From assembly GCA_900475325.1 (NCBI GenBank), contig LS483371.1, positions 2,356,001-2,420,000 of the forward strand: a stretch of DNA of 64,000 nt, written 5' to 3'. Position numbers and translations under genes: made by a program. The notes below the pieces were generated by a model. The model worked only from the letters and a program-made list of their open reading frames with translations. It did no database searches and was not told where the DNA came from. Origin of the DNA: Paucimonas lemoignei (lineage in GTDB: Bacteria; Pseudomonadota; Gammaproteobacteria; Pseudomonadales; Pseudomonadaceae). Shown piece after piece: positions 36,101-44,530 of this stretch. Position 1 is the stretch's first letter; each line of letters starts with the position of its first letter.

Positions 36101-39100
36101 CTGCAGGCGTCGGGGTGATCGACAGATTGGCCGCTGCGGAACCGCCGCTGTAGCTGCTGATGGAAACGCTCAGTTCTGGCGCGCCAGTCCAGACATCGTT
36201 GCCAACGGTGAAGGGCAGGCTGGTCCCGCTGGTTGCGTCTTTTGCAATGTTGATGGTCTGCCCGTTGCTGAGCTGCACGACCAAGGCTGTATCGGTGGCG
36301 CGGTCCAGCGTCACGGTGTAAGTCACTGCACCTTTTTCGGCGACGGTTGCGACGTCGGCGCTCAAGGTCAGGTGGTTAACCGCTGTGACGTTAACGACTG
36401 TGCTGGCCGTGCTTGTAGAAGTCCCCGAGTTGCTGCCGTCATCGACGCTAACGTTGATGGTCCGAGGGGCCCCAGCACTGGTGGTGCTGAAGTTAACGGC
36501 TGCAATCGCTGCTTCAAACTGGGCGAGGGTGGCCGGAGTGGTGGCGTTAGTGCTGGTCAAGACGACCGACGACCCGTCGCTGCTCAACTCCGCTTTGACT
36601 GCGGCAGGTACGCCGCTGCCGATCACCAGGGTGTCGCCCGCAATGTGCGTGCCCTGGATGGCGATGGTCACCGATTTTGCGCTTGTGCTGTCGATGTCCG
36701 ACAGGCTAACTGCCGGAGCAATCGCTACAGCCGCGCCGCCCTGGCTGACGCTGATGGCGTTGCCCGTGGTTGCGCTGCCATCGGCGCTGTTCAAGTCCAG
36801 CACTGGCGCATCGTTGACGGCCTGGATGCTGATGTTCAGCGTCTGGCTGGCGCCTTCGGCGGTGGTGTAGGTAATGGTCGGAACCGTGCCGTTCCAGTTG
36901 GCAGTTGGGGTAAAGACATAGGCGCCGGTGCTGCTCAAGGTCAGGGTGCCGATGGTGCTGGCGGTACTGCCGCTGCCCGTCGTAACCGGAACTGCCGTGG
37001 TGCCCGCATTGAACGTGCCGGTCATGCCATCAATGCTGAACGTGGAAACGCTCAGGCCGTTGGTGCCTGCTTTATCGTTGCTCAGCACATTGCCTATGGC
37101 GGCATTGTCTTCGAGGGTGGTCAGGTTGCTGTCTGCGGTGAGTTCGCTGGCCCGGTCGTTATCACCGATGGCGGTGGTGACCGTGGCGGTGCCCAGAGTC
37201 AGGCTTTCAAACTTGCCGCCCGCTGGATTGCTCAAGGTGACGACGAGGCTTGGGTTGGCGCCGACTGTGGTGTTTTCCGGAACGTCCACGGTGTATTGAG
37301 CGGTACTGCTGCCGGACGAAATGGTGACGTCTTTCGTACCAGTGACGTTGCCATAGGAATAGCTGACTGTGACGGTTACATCGGCTTCGGCCTTGTTGCT
37401 CAGGTTGAGTTGGAAGTGGGCGGTGCTGCCTTCGATGATTGGAGCAGTGTCGGTACTGATGATGCTGATCGAAGTGGCATCGATTGCGTCAGTCACGGTG
37501 GTGACTGCAGCCGTTGGGGTGATCGCCAGATTGGCCGCTGCCGAGCCGCCGCTGTAGCTGCTGATGGAAACGCTCAGCTCTGGCGCGCCGGTCCACACGT
37601 CGTTGCCGACGGTGAACGGCAAGCTGCTGGCACTGATTGCGCCTTTAACCAAGGTAACGGTCTGGTTGTTACTGAGCAGGACGGTCAAATCGCTGTCTGC
37701 CGCACGGTCCAGTTTCACCGTGTAAATCACGCTGCCTTTTTCGGCGACGGTTGCGACGTCGGCGCTCAAGGTCAGGTGGTTAACAGCCGTGACGGTGACG
37801 ACCGAATTAGCGGTGCTGATTGCGGTGTCGGAACCGCTGCCATCGTCAGCCGTGACACTGATCGTGCGAGGTGCCCCAGCGCTGGTGGTGCTGAAGTTAA
37901 CGGCCGCAATGGCCGCTTCAAACTGGGCGAGGGTGGCCGGAGTGGTAGCGTTGGTGCTGGTCAAGACGACCGACGAACCGTCACTGCTCAATACCGCTTT
38001 AACCGCAGCAGGTACGCCGCTGCCGATCACCAGGGTGTCGCCTGTAATGTGCGTGCCCTGGATGGCGATGGTCACCGATTTTGCCGAGCTGTTGTCGATG
38101 TCCGACAGACTAACTGCCGGAGCAATCGCTACAGCCGCGCCGCCCTGGCTGACGCTGATGGCGTTACCAGTGGTTGCGCTGCCATCGGCGCTGTTCAAGT
38201 CCAGTACCGGCGCATCGTTGACGGCCTGGATGCTGATATTCAGCGTCTGGCTGGCGCCTTCGGCGGTGGTGTAGGTGATGGTCGGAACGCTGCCGTTCCA
38301 GTTGGCGGTAGGCGTGAAAACATAGGCGCCGGTGCTGCTTAAAGTCAGGGTGCCGATGTTAGTCGTAGTGCTGCCGCTGCCGGTAGTAACCGGAACTGCC
38401 GTGGTGCCCGCATTGAATGTGCCGGTCATTCCATCAATGCTGAACGTCGAAACGCTCAGGCCAATGGTGCCCGCTTTATCGTTGGTCAGGACATTGCCTA
38501 TGGCGGCATTGTCTTCGAGGGTCGTGAGGTTGCTGTCTGCGGTGAGTTCGCTGGCCCGGTCGTTATCACCGATGGCGGTGGTGACCGTGGCGGTGCCCAG
38601 AGTCAGGCTTTCGAACTTCCCGCCCGCTGGATTGCTCAGCGTGACGATCAGGCTTGGGTTAACACCGACTGTGGTGTTTTCCGGAACGTCCACGGTGTAT
38701 TGAGCGGTACTGCTGCCGGACAAAATGGTGACGTCTTTCGTACCAGTGACGTTGCCATAGGAATAGCTGACCGTGACGGTTACATCGGCTTCGGCCTTGT
38801 TACTCAGGTTCAGTTGGAAGTGAGCAGTGCTGCCTTCGATGACTGGAGCAGTATCGGTACTGATGATGCTGATCGAAGTGGCATCGATTGCGTCAGTCAC
38901 GGTGGTGACTGCAGCCGTCGGGGTGATCGACAGATTGGCCGCTGCGGAACCGCCGCTGTAGCTGCTGATCGTGACGCTTAGTCCTGGAGCGCCGGTCCAG
39001 ACGTCGTTGCTGACCGCGAACGGGAGGCTGGTCCCACTGATTGCGTCTTTTGCGATGTTGATGGTTTGCCCATTGCTGAGCCGCACGACCAAGGCTGTAT

Positions 39101-42100
39101 CGGTGGCGCGGTCCAAGGTGACGGTGTAGGTCACAGCACCTTTTTCGGCGACGGTTGCGACGTCGGCGCTCAAGGTCAGGTGGTTAACCGCTGTGACGTT
39201 AACGACTGTGCTGGCGGTGCTCGTCGCAGTCCCCGAGTTGCTGCCGTCATCGACGCTAACGTTGATGGTGCGAGGGGCCCCAGCACTGGTAGTGCTGAAG
39301 TTAACGGCTGCAATCGCTGCTTCAAACTGGGCGAGGGTGGCCGGAGTTGTAGCGTTAGTGCTGGTCAAGACGACCGACGACCCGTCGCTGCTCAACTCCG
39401 CTTTGACCGCAGCAGGTACGCCGCTGCCGATCACCAGGGTATCGCCCGCGATGTGCGTGCCCTGAATCGCGATGGTCACCGATTTTGCCGAGTTGCTGTC
39501 GATATCGCTGAGGCTGACTGCCGGAGCAATGGCCACAGCGGCGCCGCCCTGGCTGACGCTGATAGCGTTGCCGGTAGTAGTGATGCCATCGGCGCTGTTC
39601 AAGTCCAGCACTGGCGCATCGTTGACGGCCTGGATGCTGATATTAAGCGTCTGGCTGGCGCCTTCGGCGGTGGTATAGGTAATGGTCGGAACCGAGCCGT
39701 TCCAGTTGGCAGTTGGGGTAAAGACATAGGCGCCTGTGCTGGTAATGCTCAGCGTACCAATGTTGCTGGCCCCAACATTCACGGGTACAGCAGCGCTGCC
39801 CGCGTTGAAGGTGCCCGTCATCCCATCGACGCTGAACGTCGAAACACTCAAGCCATTGGTGCCTGCTTTATCGTTGGTCAGGACATTGCCTATGGCGGCA
39901 TTGTCTTCGAGGGTGGTCAGGTTGCTGTCTGCGGTGAGTTCGCTGGCTCGGTCGTTATCACCGATAGCGGTAGTGACCGAAGCAGTGCCCAAAATCAGGC
40001 TTTCAAACTTGCCGCCTGCTGGATTGCTCAAGGTGACGATCAGGCTTGGGTTAACACCGACGGTAGTGTTTTCCGGAACGTCCACGGTGTACGTCGCACT
40101 GGTGCTGCCCGAGGCGATGGTGACGTCTTTCGTACCAGTGACGCTGCCATAGCTGTAGCTGACCGTGACGGTTACATCGGCCTCAGCTTTGTTGCTCAGG
40201 TTTAGTTGGAAGTGCGCGGTGCTGCCTTCGATGACTGGAGCAGTATCGGTGCTGATGATGCTGATCGAAGTGGTATCGATTGCGTCAGTCACCGTGGTGA
40301 CTGCAGGCGTCGGGGTGATCGACAGATTGGCCGCTGCGGAACCGCCGCTGTAGCTGCTGATCGTGACGCTTAGTTCTGGAGCGCCGGTCCAGGCATCGTT
40401 GCCAACGGCGAATGGGAGGCTTGTTCCGCTGATTGCGTCTTTAGCGATGTTGATGGTCTGCCCATTGCTGAGCTGCACGACCAAGGCTGTATCGGTCGCG
40501 CGGTCCAAGGTGACGGTGTAGGTCACAGCGCCTTTTTCGGCGACGGTTGCGACGTCGGCGCTCAAGGTCAGGTGGTTCACGGCTGTGACGTTAACGACCG
40601 TGCTGGCCGTGCTTGTAGAAGTCCCCGAGTTGCTGCCGTCATCGACGCTAACGTTGATGGTGCGAGGGACCCCAACACTGGTGGTGCTGAAGTTAACGGC
40701 CGCAATGGCCGCTTCAAACTGGGCGAGGGTGGCCGGAGTTGTAGCGTCAGTGCTGGTCAAGACGACCGACGACCCGTCGCTGCTCAACTCCGCTTTGACT
40801 GCAGCAGGTACGCCGCTGCCGATCACCAGGGTGTCGCCCGCAATGTGCGTGCCCTGGATGGCGATGGTGACTGACTTTGCCGAGTTGCTGTCGATGTCCG
40901 ATAGGCTAACTGCCGGAGCAATCGCTACAGCCGCGCCGCCTTGGCTGACGCTGATGGCGTTACCAGTGGTTGCGCTGCCATCGGCGCTGTTCAGGTCCAG
41001 CACTGGCGCATCGTTGACGGCCTGGATGCTGATGTTCAGCGTCTGGCTGGCGCCTTCGGCAGTGGTGTAAGTGATTGTTGGAACCGTGCCGTTCCAGTTG
41101 GCGATAGGCGTGAACACATAGGCGCCAGTGCTGCTCAGGGTCAGGGTGCCGATGGTGCTGGCGGTACTGCCGCTGCCCGTCGTGATCGGAACTGCCGTGG
41201 TGCCCGCATTGAATGTGCCAGTCATCCCATCGACGCTGAACGTCGAAACGCTCAGGCCAATGGTGCCCGCTTTATCGTTGCTCAAGACATTGCCTATAGC
41301 GGCATTGTCTTCGGGGGTCGTGAGGTTGGTGTCTGCGGTGAGTTCGCTGGCTCGGTCGTTATCACCGATGGCGGTGGTGACCGTGGCGGTGCCCAAAATC
41401 AGGCTTTCGAACTTGCCGCCTGCTGGATTGCTCAGCGTGACAACCAGATCCGCATTGCTACCAATACCGGTGTTGTCCGGCACGTCCACGGTGTACATCG
41501 CGTTGCTGCTGCCGGACGCGATGGTGACGTTTTTCGAACCTGTCACGGAGCCATAGCTGTAGCTGACTGTGACGGTTACATCGGCCTCAGCTTTGTTGCT
41601 CAGGTTCAACTGGAAGTGAGCCGTGCCGCCTTCGATGACTGGAGCGCTGTCGGTGCTGACGATGCTGATGGTGGTCGTATCAGTGATGTCGGTGACCGTT
41701 GTAGTGACCGCGGTCTGACTTATCTGCAGGTTATCGAAGATGCCGCCGCCAGTGGCCGCGTCCGTGCCGGTGATGGTTACAGACAGCGGAGCGGTCTGGT
41801 ACGGATCGCCGGTCACAGTGAAGCCGACACTGCCCGAGGTTGCATCTTTGGGGATGATGATCGACTGGCCATTGCTCAGCGTCACGGTCAGCGCGGCGCT
41901 GGCAGGTTGGCCGAGAGTGGCGGTGTAGGTCACGGTGCCGTTTTCCGCAACGGCGGCGACATCGGCGCTGAGGGTCAGACTATTAATAGGTGCGACAGTG
42001 ACGACAGAGTTTGCCGTGGTCGTTGCGCTGCCGTCATCGGCTGTCACGCTAATAGTGCGCGGTGTTCCGGCGCTGGTGGTGCTGAAGGTGATTGCGGCAA

Positions 42101-44201
42101 TCGCAGCCTGGAACTCTGCCACGGTCGCTGGGTTGGCCGCGTCGCTGCTGATCAACACAACGTGGGTGGCAGTGCTGCTGACGTCGTCGACTTTGACTGC
42201 GCCGCTGATCGCCGAGGTATCCAGCTTGTCGCCTGTCTGGTGAGAGGTGACATCAAGGGTCACATTTTTCAGAGTGGTGCCGTCGTCTGACAGGCTCACT
42301 GACGGCGCAATCGCAACGCCGGATGCTCCCTGATTGACGCTGAAGGCGTTGCCGGTAGTGGTTGCGCCGTCGGTGCTGTTGAGGTCCAGCAGCGGGGCTT
42401 TGTTGGCTGGAGTGGTGGTACCACCGCCTGGGGTCGTCGTGCCCGGAGTAGTGGTTCCGCCTGGAGTCGTGGTCCCTGGGCTGGTGGTGCCGCCAGGCGT
42501 TGTCGTACCCGGCGTAGTGGTTCCGCCTGGAGTCGTGGTTCCTGGCGTCGTGGTATCACCCGGTGTCGTGGTCCCTGGGCTGGTGGTGCCGCCCGGCGTG
42601 GTAGTGCCCGGAGTGGTGGTTCCGCCTGGAGTCGTGGTTCCTGGCGTCGTGGTATCACCCGGTGTCGTGGTCCCTGGGCTGGTGGTGCCGCCCGGCGTGG
42701 TAGTGCCCGGAGTGGTGGTTCCGCCTGGAGTCGTGGTTCCTGGCGTCGTGGTATCACCCGGTGTCGTGGTCCCTGGGCTGGTGGTGCCGCCCGGCGTGGT
42801 AGTGCCCGGAGTGGTGGTTCCGCCTGGAGTGGTCGTCCCCGGCGTCGTAGTATCACCCGGTGTAGTGGTGCCTGGGCTGGTGGTGCCGCCCGGCGTGGTA
42901 GTGCCCGGAGTGGTGGTCCCGCCTGGAGTGGTGGTCCCCGGCGTAGTGGTATCACCCGGTGTTGTGGTGCCTGGGTTGGTGGTGCCGCCCGGCGTGGTAG
43001 TGCCCGGAGTGGTGGTGCCGCCTGGAGTCGTGGTCCCTGGCGTCGTGTTGTCACCCGGTGTTGTGGTGCCTGGGTTGGTGGTGCCGCCCGGCGTGGTAGT
43101 GCCCGGAGTGGTGGTTCCGCCTGGAGTGGTGGTCCCCGGCGTAGTGGTATCACCCGGTGTCGTGGTCCCTGGGCTGGTGGTGCCGCCCGGCGTGGTAGTG
43201 CCTGGGCTGGTGGTTCCGCCTGGGGTGGTAGTCCCCGGAGTTGTGCTTCCGCCTGGAGTCGTGGTCCCTGGGGTAGTGGTGCCACCCGGCGTCGTGGTGC
43301 CTGGGTTGGTGGTGCCGCCAGGCGTGGTAGTGCCTGGGTTGGTGGTGCCGCCAGGCGTGGTAGTGCCCGGATTAGTGGTCCCGCCTGGAGTCGTCGTCCC
43401 TGGCGTGGTGGTATCAACCGGCGTTGTGGTGCCTGGGTTGGTGGTGCCGCCAGGCGTGGGAGTGCCCGGATTAGTGGTCCCACCTGGCGTTGTAGTACCC
43501 GGAGTCGTGGTGTCTCCAGGCGTCGTGGTCCCTGGCGTAGTGGTATCACCCGGCGTTGCAGTGCCTGGAGTGGTAGTCCCCGCGTTACTGGTATCTCCCG
43601 ACGCCGGTGGATCCACCGGCGCAGTGGAGGTGTCCGAACTCGCTGTATCAACAGCGGCGGCAGGCGTCGCCGCGGTGTTGGTCGGAACCTGAGCCGGTTG
43701 AGTGTTCCGGTCTGGCGCCCCGAGAAACTCGCTGTTGTTCGAGCGCGCGCCATCAAATGTCCCGGTCGGCATGCCCACAGCGGGATCGACTACACCGGCT
43801 GTCTCTTGCAGCACGACTGGGGTGGTCACAGAGTGGCTGTCGCCCGCATCGCTGGTATCGCCGGAGATCTGTTCGCCGGCCGCCGTTGCTTCCAGCGACT
43901 GAGTCGGGTCGGCACCGGCGATGATGGTTTGCTGGAGTTCGGCAATCGAGGGCGCGCCGTCGACTGCATCGTCGGAGGGTTGGGCGATATCGGGCGCAGC
44001 GCTGCTCCATTGGCTGTCGCGCCCCAGGTCGATAGTGCGTCCATCTTCAAGCGCAAGGCTCACCGAGCCTGCTGCCCCGGTGAGGATCTGCTCGCCGGTA
44101 AAGATCCGGTCGCCTTCTATGAGCACTCGACGGATACCATCAGGCGATATCGCGAATACTTGGCCAACAATGCTTTTAACGATGGCAACAACACTGCTCA
44201 T
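30132..44201 (-). CDS. lapA: LapA-type giant type I-secreted, cell-surface-retained biofilm adhesin
   Basis: This protein of about 4,689 residues is the largest gene product here. The N-terminal retention module begins MSSVVAIVKSIVGQVFAIS, and the LapG site TAAG is at residues 106-109. A Thr-Pro-Gly linker (about 204-597) and six beta-rich repeats of 464-468 residues (about 610-3400) follow. After these come a CBM/lectin-like module (about 3410-3570), a PA14-like module (about 3830-3970), a von Willebrand A domain with MIDAS DSSTS (about 4155-4320), RTX nonapeptides (GGxGxDxLxG, about 4450-4580) and a C-terminal type I secretion signal. I chose ATG 44201, with GGAG eight bases upstream, because the frame from 44261 puts 20 unrelated residues before the conserved N-terminus. 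LapEBC export it, LapG and LapD control its release. Confidence 0.96.
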   Translation of the reverse strand: MSSVVAIVKSIVGQVFAISPDGIRRVLIEGDRIFTGEQILTGAAGSVSLALEDGRTIDLGRDSQWSSAAPDIAQPSDDAVDGAPSIAELQQTIIAGADPTQSLEATAAGEQISGDTSDAGDSHSVTTPVVLQETAGVVDPAVGMPTGTFDGARSNNSEFLGAPDRNTQPAQVPTNTAATPAAAVDTASSDTSTAPVDPPASGDTSNAGTTTPGTATPGDTTTPGTTTPGDTTTPGTTTPGGTTNPGTPTPGGTTNPGTTTPVDTTTPGTTTPGGTTNPGTTTPGGTTNPGTTTPGGTTNPGTTTPGGTTTPGTTTPGGSTTPGTTTPGGTTSPGTTTPGGTTSPGTTTPGDTTTPGTTTPGGTTTPGTTTPGGTTNPGTTTPGDNTTPGTTTPGGTTTPGTTTPGGTTNPGTTTPGDTTTPGTTTPGGTTTPGTTTPGGTTSPGTTTPGDTTTPGTTTPGGTTTPGTTTPGGTTSPGTTTPGDTTTPGTTTPGGTTTPGTTTPGGTTSPGTTTPGDTTTPGTTTPGGTTTPGTTTPGGTTSPGTTTPGDTTTPGTTTPGGTTTPGTTTPGGTTSPGTTTPGGTTTPGTTTPGGGTTTPANKAPLLDLNSTDGATTTGNAFSVNQGASGVAIAPSVSLSDDGTTLKNVTLDVTSHQTGDKLDTSAISGAVKVDDVSSTATHVVLISSDAANPATVAEFQAAIAAITFSTTSAGTPRTISVTADDGSATTTANSVVTVAPINSLTLSADVAAVAENGTVTYTATLGQPASAALTVTLSNGQSIIIPKDATSGSVGFTVTGDPYQTAPLSVTITGTDAATGGGIFDNLQISQTAVTTTVTDITDTTTISIVSTDSAPVIEGGTAHFQLNLSNKAEADVTVTVSYSYGSVTGSKNVTIASGSSNAMYTVDVPDNTGIGSNADLVVTLSNPAGGKFESLILGTATVTTAIGDNDRASELTADTNLTTPEDNAAIGNVLSNDKAGTIGLSVSTFSVDGMTGTFNAGTTAVPITTGSGSTASTIGTLTLSSTGAYVFTPIANWNGTVPTITYTTAEGASQTLNISIQAVNDAPVLDLNSADGSATTGNAISVSQGGAAVAIAPAVSLSDIDSNSAKSVTIAIQGTHIAGDTLVIGSGVPAAVKAELSSDGSSVVLTSTDATTPATLAQFEAAIAAVNFSTTSVGVPRTINVSVDDGSNSGTSTSTASTVVNVTAVNHLTLSADVATVAEKGAVTYTVTLDRATDTALVVQLSNGQTINIAKDAISGTSLPFAVGNDAWTGAPELSVTISSYSGGSAAANLSITPTPAVTTVTDAIDTTSISIISTDTAPVIEGSTAHFQLNLSNKAEADVTVTVSYSYGSVTGTKDVTIASGSTSATYTVDVPENTTVGVNPSLIVTLSNPAGGKFESLILGTASVTTAIGDNDRASELTADSNLTTLEDNAAIGNVLTNDKAGTNGLSVSTFSVDGMTGTFNAGSAAVPVNVGASNIGTLSITSTGAYVFTPTANWNGSVPTITYTTAEGASQTLNISIQAVNDAPVLDLNSADGITTTGNAISVSQGGAAVAIAPAVSLSDIDSNSAKSVTIAIQGTHIAGDTLVIGSGVPAAVKAELSSDGSSVVLTSTNATTPATLAQFEAAIAAVNFSTTSAGAPRTINVSVDDGSNSGTATSTASTVVNVTAVNHLTLSADVATVAEKGAVTYTVTLDRATDTALVVRLSNGQTINIAKDAISGTSLPFAVSNDVWTGAPGLSVTISSYSGGSAAANLSITPTAAVTTVTDAIDATSISIISTDTAPVIEGSTAHFQLNLSNKAEADVTVTVSYSYGNVTGTKDVTILSGSSTAQYTVDVPENTTVGVNPSLIVTLSNPAGGKFESLTLGTATVTTAIGDNDRASELTADSNLTTLEDNAAIGNVLTNDKAGTIGLSVSTFSIDGMTGTFNAGTTAVPVTTGSGSTTTNIGTLTLSSTGAYVFTPTANWNGSVPTITYTTAEGASQTLNISIQAVNDAPVLDLNSADGSATTGNAISVSQGGAAVAIAPAVSLSDIDNSSAKSVTIAIQGTHITGDTLVIGSGVPAAVKAVLSSDGSSVVLTSTNATTPATLAQFEAAIAAVNFSTTSAGAPRTISVTADDGSGSDTAISTANSVVTVTAVNHLTLSADVATVAEKGSVIYTVKLDRAADSDLTVLLSNNQTVTLVKGAISASSLPFTVGNDVWTGAPELSVSISSYSGGSAAANLAITPTAAVTTVTDAIDATSISIISTDTAPIIEGSTAHFQLNLSNKAEADVTVTVSYSYGNVTGTKDVTISSGSSTAQYTVDVPENTTVGANPSLVVTLSNPAGGKFESLTLGTATVTTAIGDNDRASELTADSNLTTLEDNAAIGNVLSNDKAGTNGLSVSTFSIDGMTGTFNAGTTAVPVTTGSGSTASTIGTLTLSSTGAYVFTPTANWNGTVPTITYTTAEGASQTLNISIQAVNDAPVLDLNSADGSATTGNAISVSQGGAAVAIAPAVSLSDIDSTSAKSVTIAIQGTHIAGDTLVIGSGVPAAVKAELSSDGSSVVLTSTNATTPATLAQFEAAIAAVNFSTTSAGAPRTINVSVDDGSNSGTSTSTASTVVNVTAVNHLTLSADVATVAEKGAVTYTVTLDRATDTALVVQLSNGQTINIAKDATSGTSLPFTVGNDVWTGAPELSVSISSYSGGSAAANLSITPTPAVTKVTDAIDATSISIISTDTAPVTEGSTAHFQLNLSNKAEADVTVTVSYSYGTFTGSKNVTIASGSSNAMYTVDVPENTTLGANPSLVVTLSNPAGGKFESLILGTASVTTAIGDNDRASELTADSNLTTLEDNAATGNVLSNDKVGTSGLSVSTFSVDGMTGTFNAGSAAVPVNVGASNIGTLSITSTGAYVFTPVANWNGSVPTITYTTAEGASQTLNISIQAVNDAPVLDLNSADGITTTGNAISVSQGGAAVAIAPAVSLSDIDSNSAKSVTIAIQGTHITGDTLVIGSGVPAAVKAVLSSDGSSVVLTSTSTASPATIAQFEAAIAAVNFSTTSAGAPRTISVTADDGSGSDTAISTANSVVNVTAVNHLTLSAEVATVAEKGSVTYTVTLDRATDTALVVQLSNGQTINIAKDAISGTSLPFAVGNDVWTGAPELSVSISSYSGGSAAANLSITPTAAVTTVTDAIDATSISIVSTDTAPVVEGSTAHFQLNLSNKAEADVTVTVSYSYGSVTGTKDVTIASGSTSATYTVDVPENTVVGSNADLVVTLSNPAGGKFESLILGTATVTTAIGDNDRASELTADSNLTTLEDNAAIGNVLTNDKAGTNGLSISTFSVDGMTGTFNAGTTAVPVTTGSGSTASTIGTLTLSSTGAYVFTPTANWSGNVPTVTYKVAEGLTQTLDITIKPVSDMPTLTLTNSTVLAYTNFEEHPEITSGANTDVLVSSINNGEWKTHNTSSSSNSVIEIGVGNAYGLPAGNHVMELERLAGDPSDFYTDVKVLAGASYTLSFDYSPRAGSVSNSVIDVYWGGVLVKTLNTTTVGLATYTVNLPVNVDGTSTLKFVAGDGTSNNSLGGLLDNITLSEGRNSGAANTPILLSKVIAQPSSDTDGSEKLTVTLSGLPAGSKISSGSNSFSASAGATSADVTGWDLSTLKFTPPTNFTGDIALYVTATSTDGTAVGTSTTPVELVVHVYTALVADTNSVREDTSATGDVLSNDGSGLSVASFTIAGMAGSFAAGTAGVPVTVTSTGTSGATTTTTVGTLTLSSNGAYTFKPADNWSGPVPTVTYTISGATGGTQQQTLNIEVTPVADAPTLTLGSTTPVGGIVTATPTLASTGLSKTTWVGALTFKGANGNGVAADTLKATIDNAVTSNLAHTTSSTSNAQTDTVTAGTGSLTSGLVYLTANKTYTFSGTSDDSLLINVGGINVASATWGANGGVFTGSFTPGVSGYYTLEIYHYNVDGPGNYNMLVSVSGGTATSLSASGIPTYSSANDLVKAGVNLSSIYSKTGSTTEGYYTGYALNEGVENSAIKLISIVPALVDTDGSEKISSVKISGLPKGSFLSDDQGHSATATDTGTVDVTGWHLTAVSLTPPAYYSTTNLALTITATSKENMLATGTADAEASTSQVINVTVHPGSYGAITGLAGTDTVVGGATNEIIVGDVGTVKYISGQSFNLAFILDSSTSMGSSATAAANQVLAVLKNLINTHATGTVNVLVVDFDTQVKKTVTINLDDSSAYKYLEDWAASVTSETGNNATGTNYEDAFKTAANFFTSSTATSNTGAINLTYFLTDGEPTFYQTTTGKNANPVVVDYQSNTAPDVTMDALLTANNYQLGQSLAVNIGGVARTIVDSNGQVHLFTQTGTTSYSDTILGMVRAQGDGTYEVSSLSGNGTLNSNNLTATAPDSKSAFAILSALSNVEAIGINSNVSNLNVYDSNGQALTNISADNLGAAIKNFSENIAAGNDNLVGNEGNDILFGDVFAYTSGGVTSEGYSALQAFVASKTNVSIATNVSAESVHQYIAGHSADFDVSRETDGRDTLLGGDGDDILFGQGGKDSLDGGAGNDLLYGGTGDDTLIGGQGNDTLIGGAGNDTFVWKAGDTGTDVIKDFTLPASAGSSTHDTIDLRDLLQGEKGSTIDSFLKIGTATDGSSQLLVSSTGSLNNTGSNADLTIKLEGVQFSSSTTINSLIAGGDPTIKIDNPTG
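33990..42370 (-). repeat. Six tandem 1.39-1.40 kb repeats inside lapA
   Basis: Six copies of a 464-468-residue unit are visible. Using the DNA for APVLDLNSADG as a phase marker, copies recur at about 42370, 40981, 39589, 38185, 36781 and 35389, a period of 1389-1404 bp, and the last copy ends near 34.0 kb. Each unit contains GDNDRASELTAD and VNHLTLSADVATVAE-type segments and looks like several Ig/cadherin-like beta-sandwich subdomains. Copies are nearly identical over long stretches, the outermost N-terminal copy being most divergent. Such tracts form the extended stalk of LapA-type adhesins and can change copy number by recombination. Confidence 0.93.
42409..43590 (-). repeat. 33-bp minisatellite coding a Thr-Pro-Gly linker in lapA
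   Basis: About 1.18 kb is built of an 11-codon unit, GTTTPGGTTTP with D, S or N variants, roughly 36 copies. Over about 42.5-43.2 kb the units are organised in a higher-order 99-bp block (variants D-T, G-T, G-S in turn); identical junctions recur at 42574 and 42673. The coded region is low in charge, rich in Thr and Pro, and probably an extended flexible linker just outside the outer membrane, between the retention domain and the repeat stalk. Confidence 0.93.
43875..43886 (-). other. LapG cleavage motif (TAAG) in LapA
   Basis: The codons for Thr106-Ala107-Ala108-Gly109 lie here. In P. fluorescens LapA the protease LapG cuts within the Ala-Ala pair of a TAAG motif at the same distance from the N-terminus, so this is the predicted release site. 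Confidence 0.88.
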
Positions 44202-44530
44202 ATAAAACGCTCCGGTACCACTATCAGTTGTTCCATGTCGCGAGCGGGATACCGCCATCAAGACTGGACGTGTCTACGAAATATTGACGCCATTAAATTG
44301 TCATTAAATTGACTATAACTTTCTTGAATTATGTTAATGCCAAAGTATTGACCTATTGCTCGGCATCCTAAACAATTGCCACCGTAATGTCACTTTGATA
44401 TTTCAACCTCTGAGACGTCCTGTTTACAGCGTGTTCAGCCGTGATGGCTTTTCAGCATGTATCAATCGGGGTGCCTCATTTTTGCTATTCAGCACCCCTT
44501 GAAAAACACCGTTGTGAAGGATGTGGTTAC
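44202..44530. promoter_or_regulatory. Divergent lapA / lapEBC promoter region
   Basis: This 329-base AT-rich space separates the divergent lapA and lapE genes and must hold both promoters. On the plus strand TTGACT at 44309-44314 with GTTAAT at 44333-44338 (18-base spacing) is a weak sigma-70 candidate for lapE. Two direct ATTAAATTG repeats lie at 44292-44310. No gene is seen here; the longer frame of lapE starting at 44441 lacks a ribosome-binding site. Confidence 0.4.

Noticed and set aside
30087..43692. Long plus-strand frames opposite lapA (for example 778 residues at 36006-38342, 449 at 40941-42290 and a Val-Pro-Gly-rich 452-residue frame at 42334-43692).
   Set aside because: They are antisense shadows of a repetitive, GC-rich gene. 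They repeat with the same 1.4-kb or 33-bp period as lapA, have no ribosome-binding sites and encode no recognisable domains, while the minus strand gives one continuous LapA.
42334..43692. Possible CRISPR array because of regular 33-bp repeats.
   Set aside because: There are no unique spacers; the repeats are contiguous, vary by codon and encode the Thr-Pro-Gly linker in frame.
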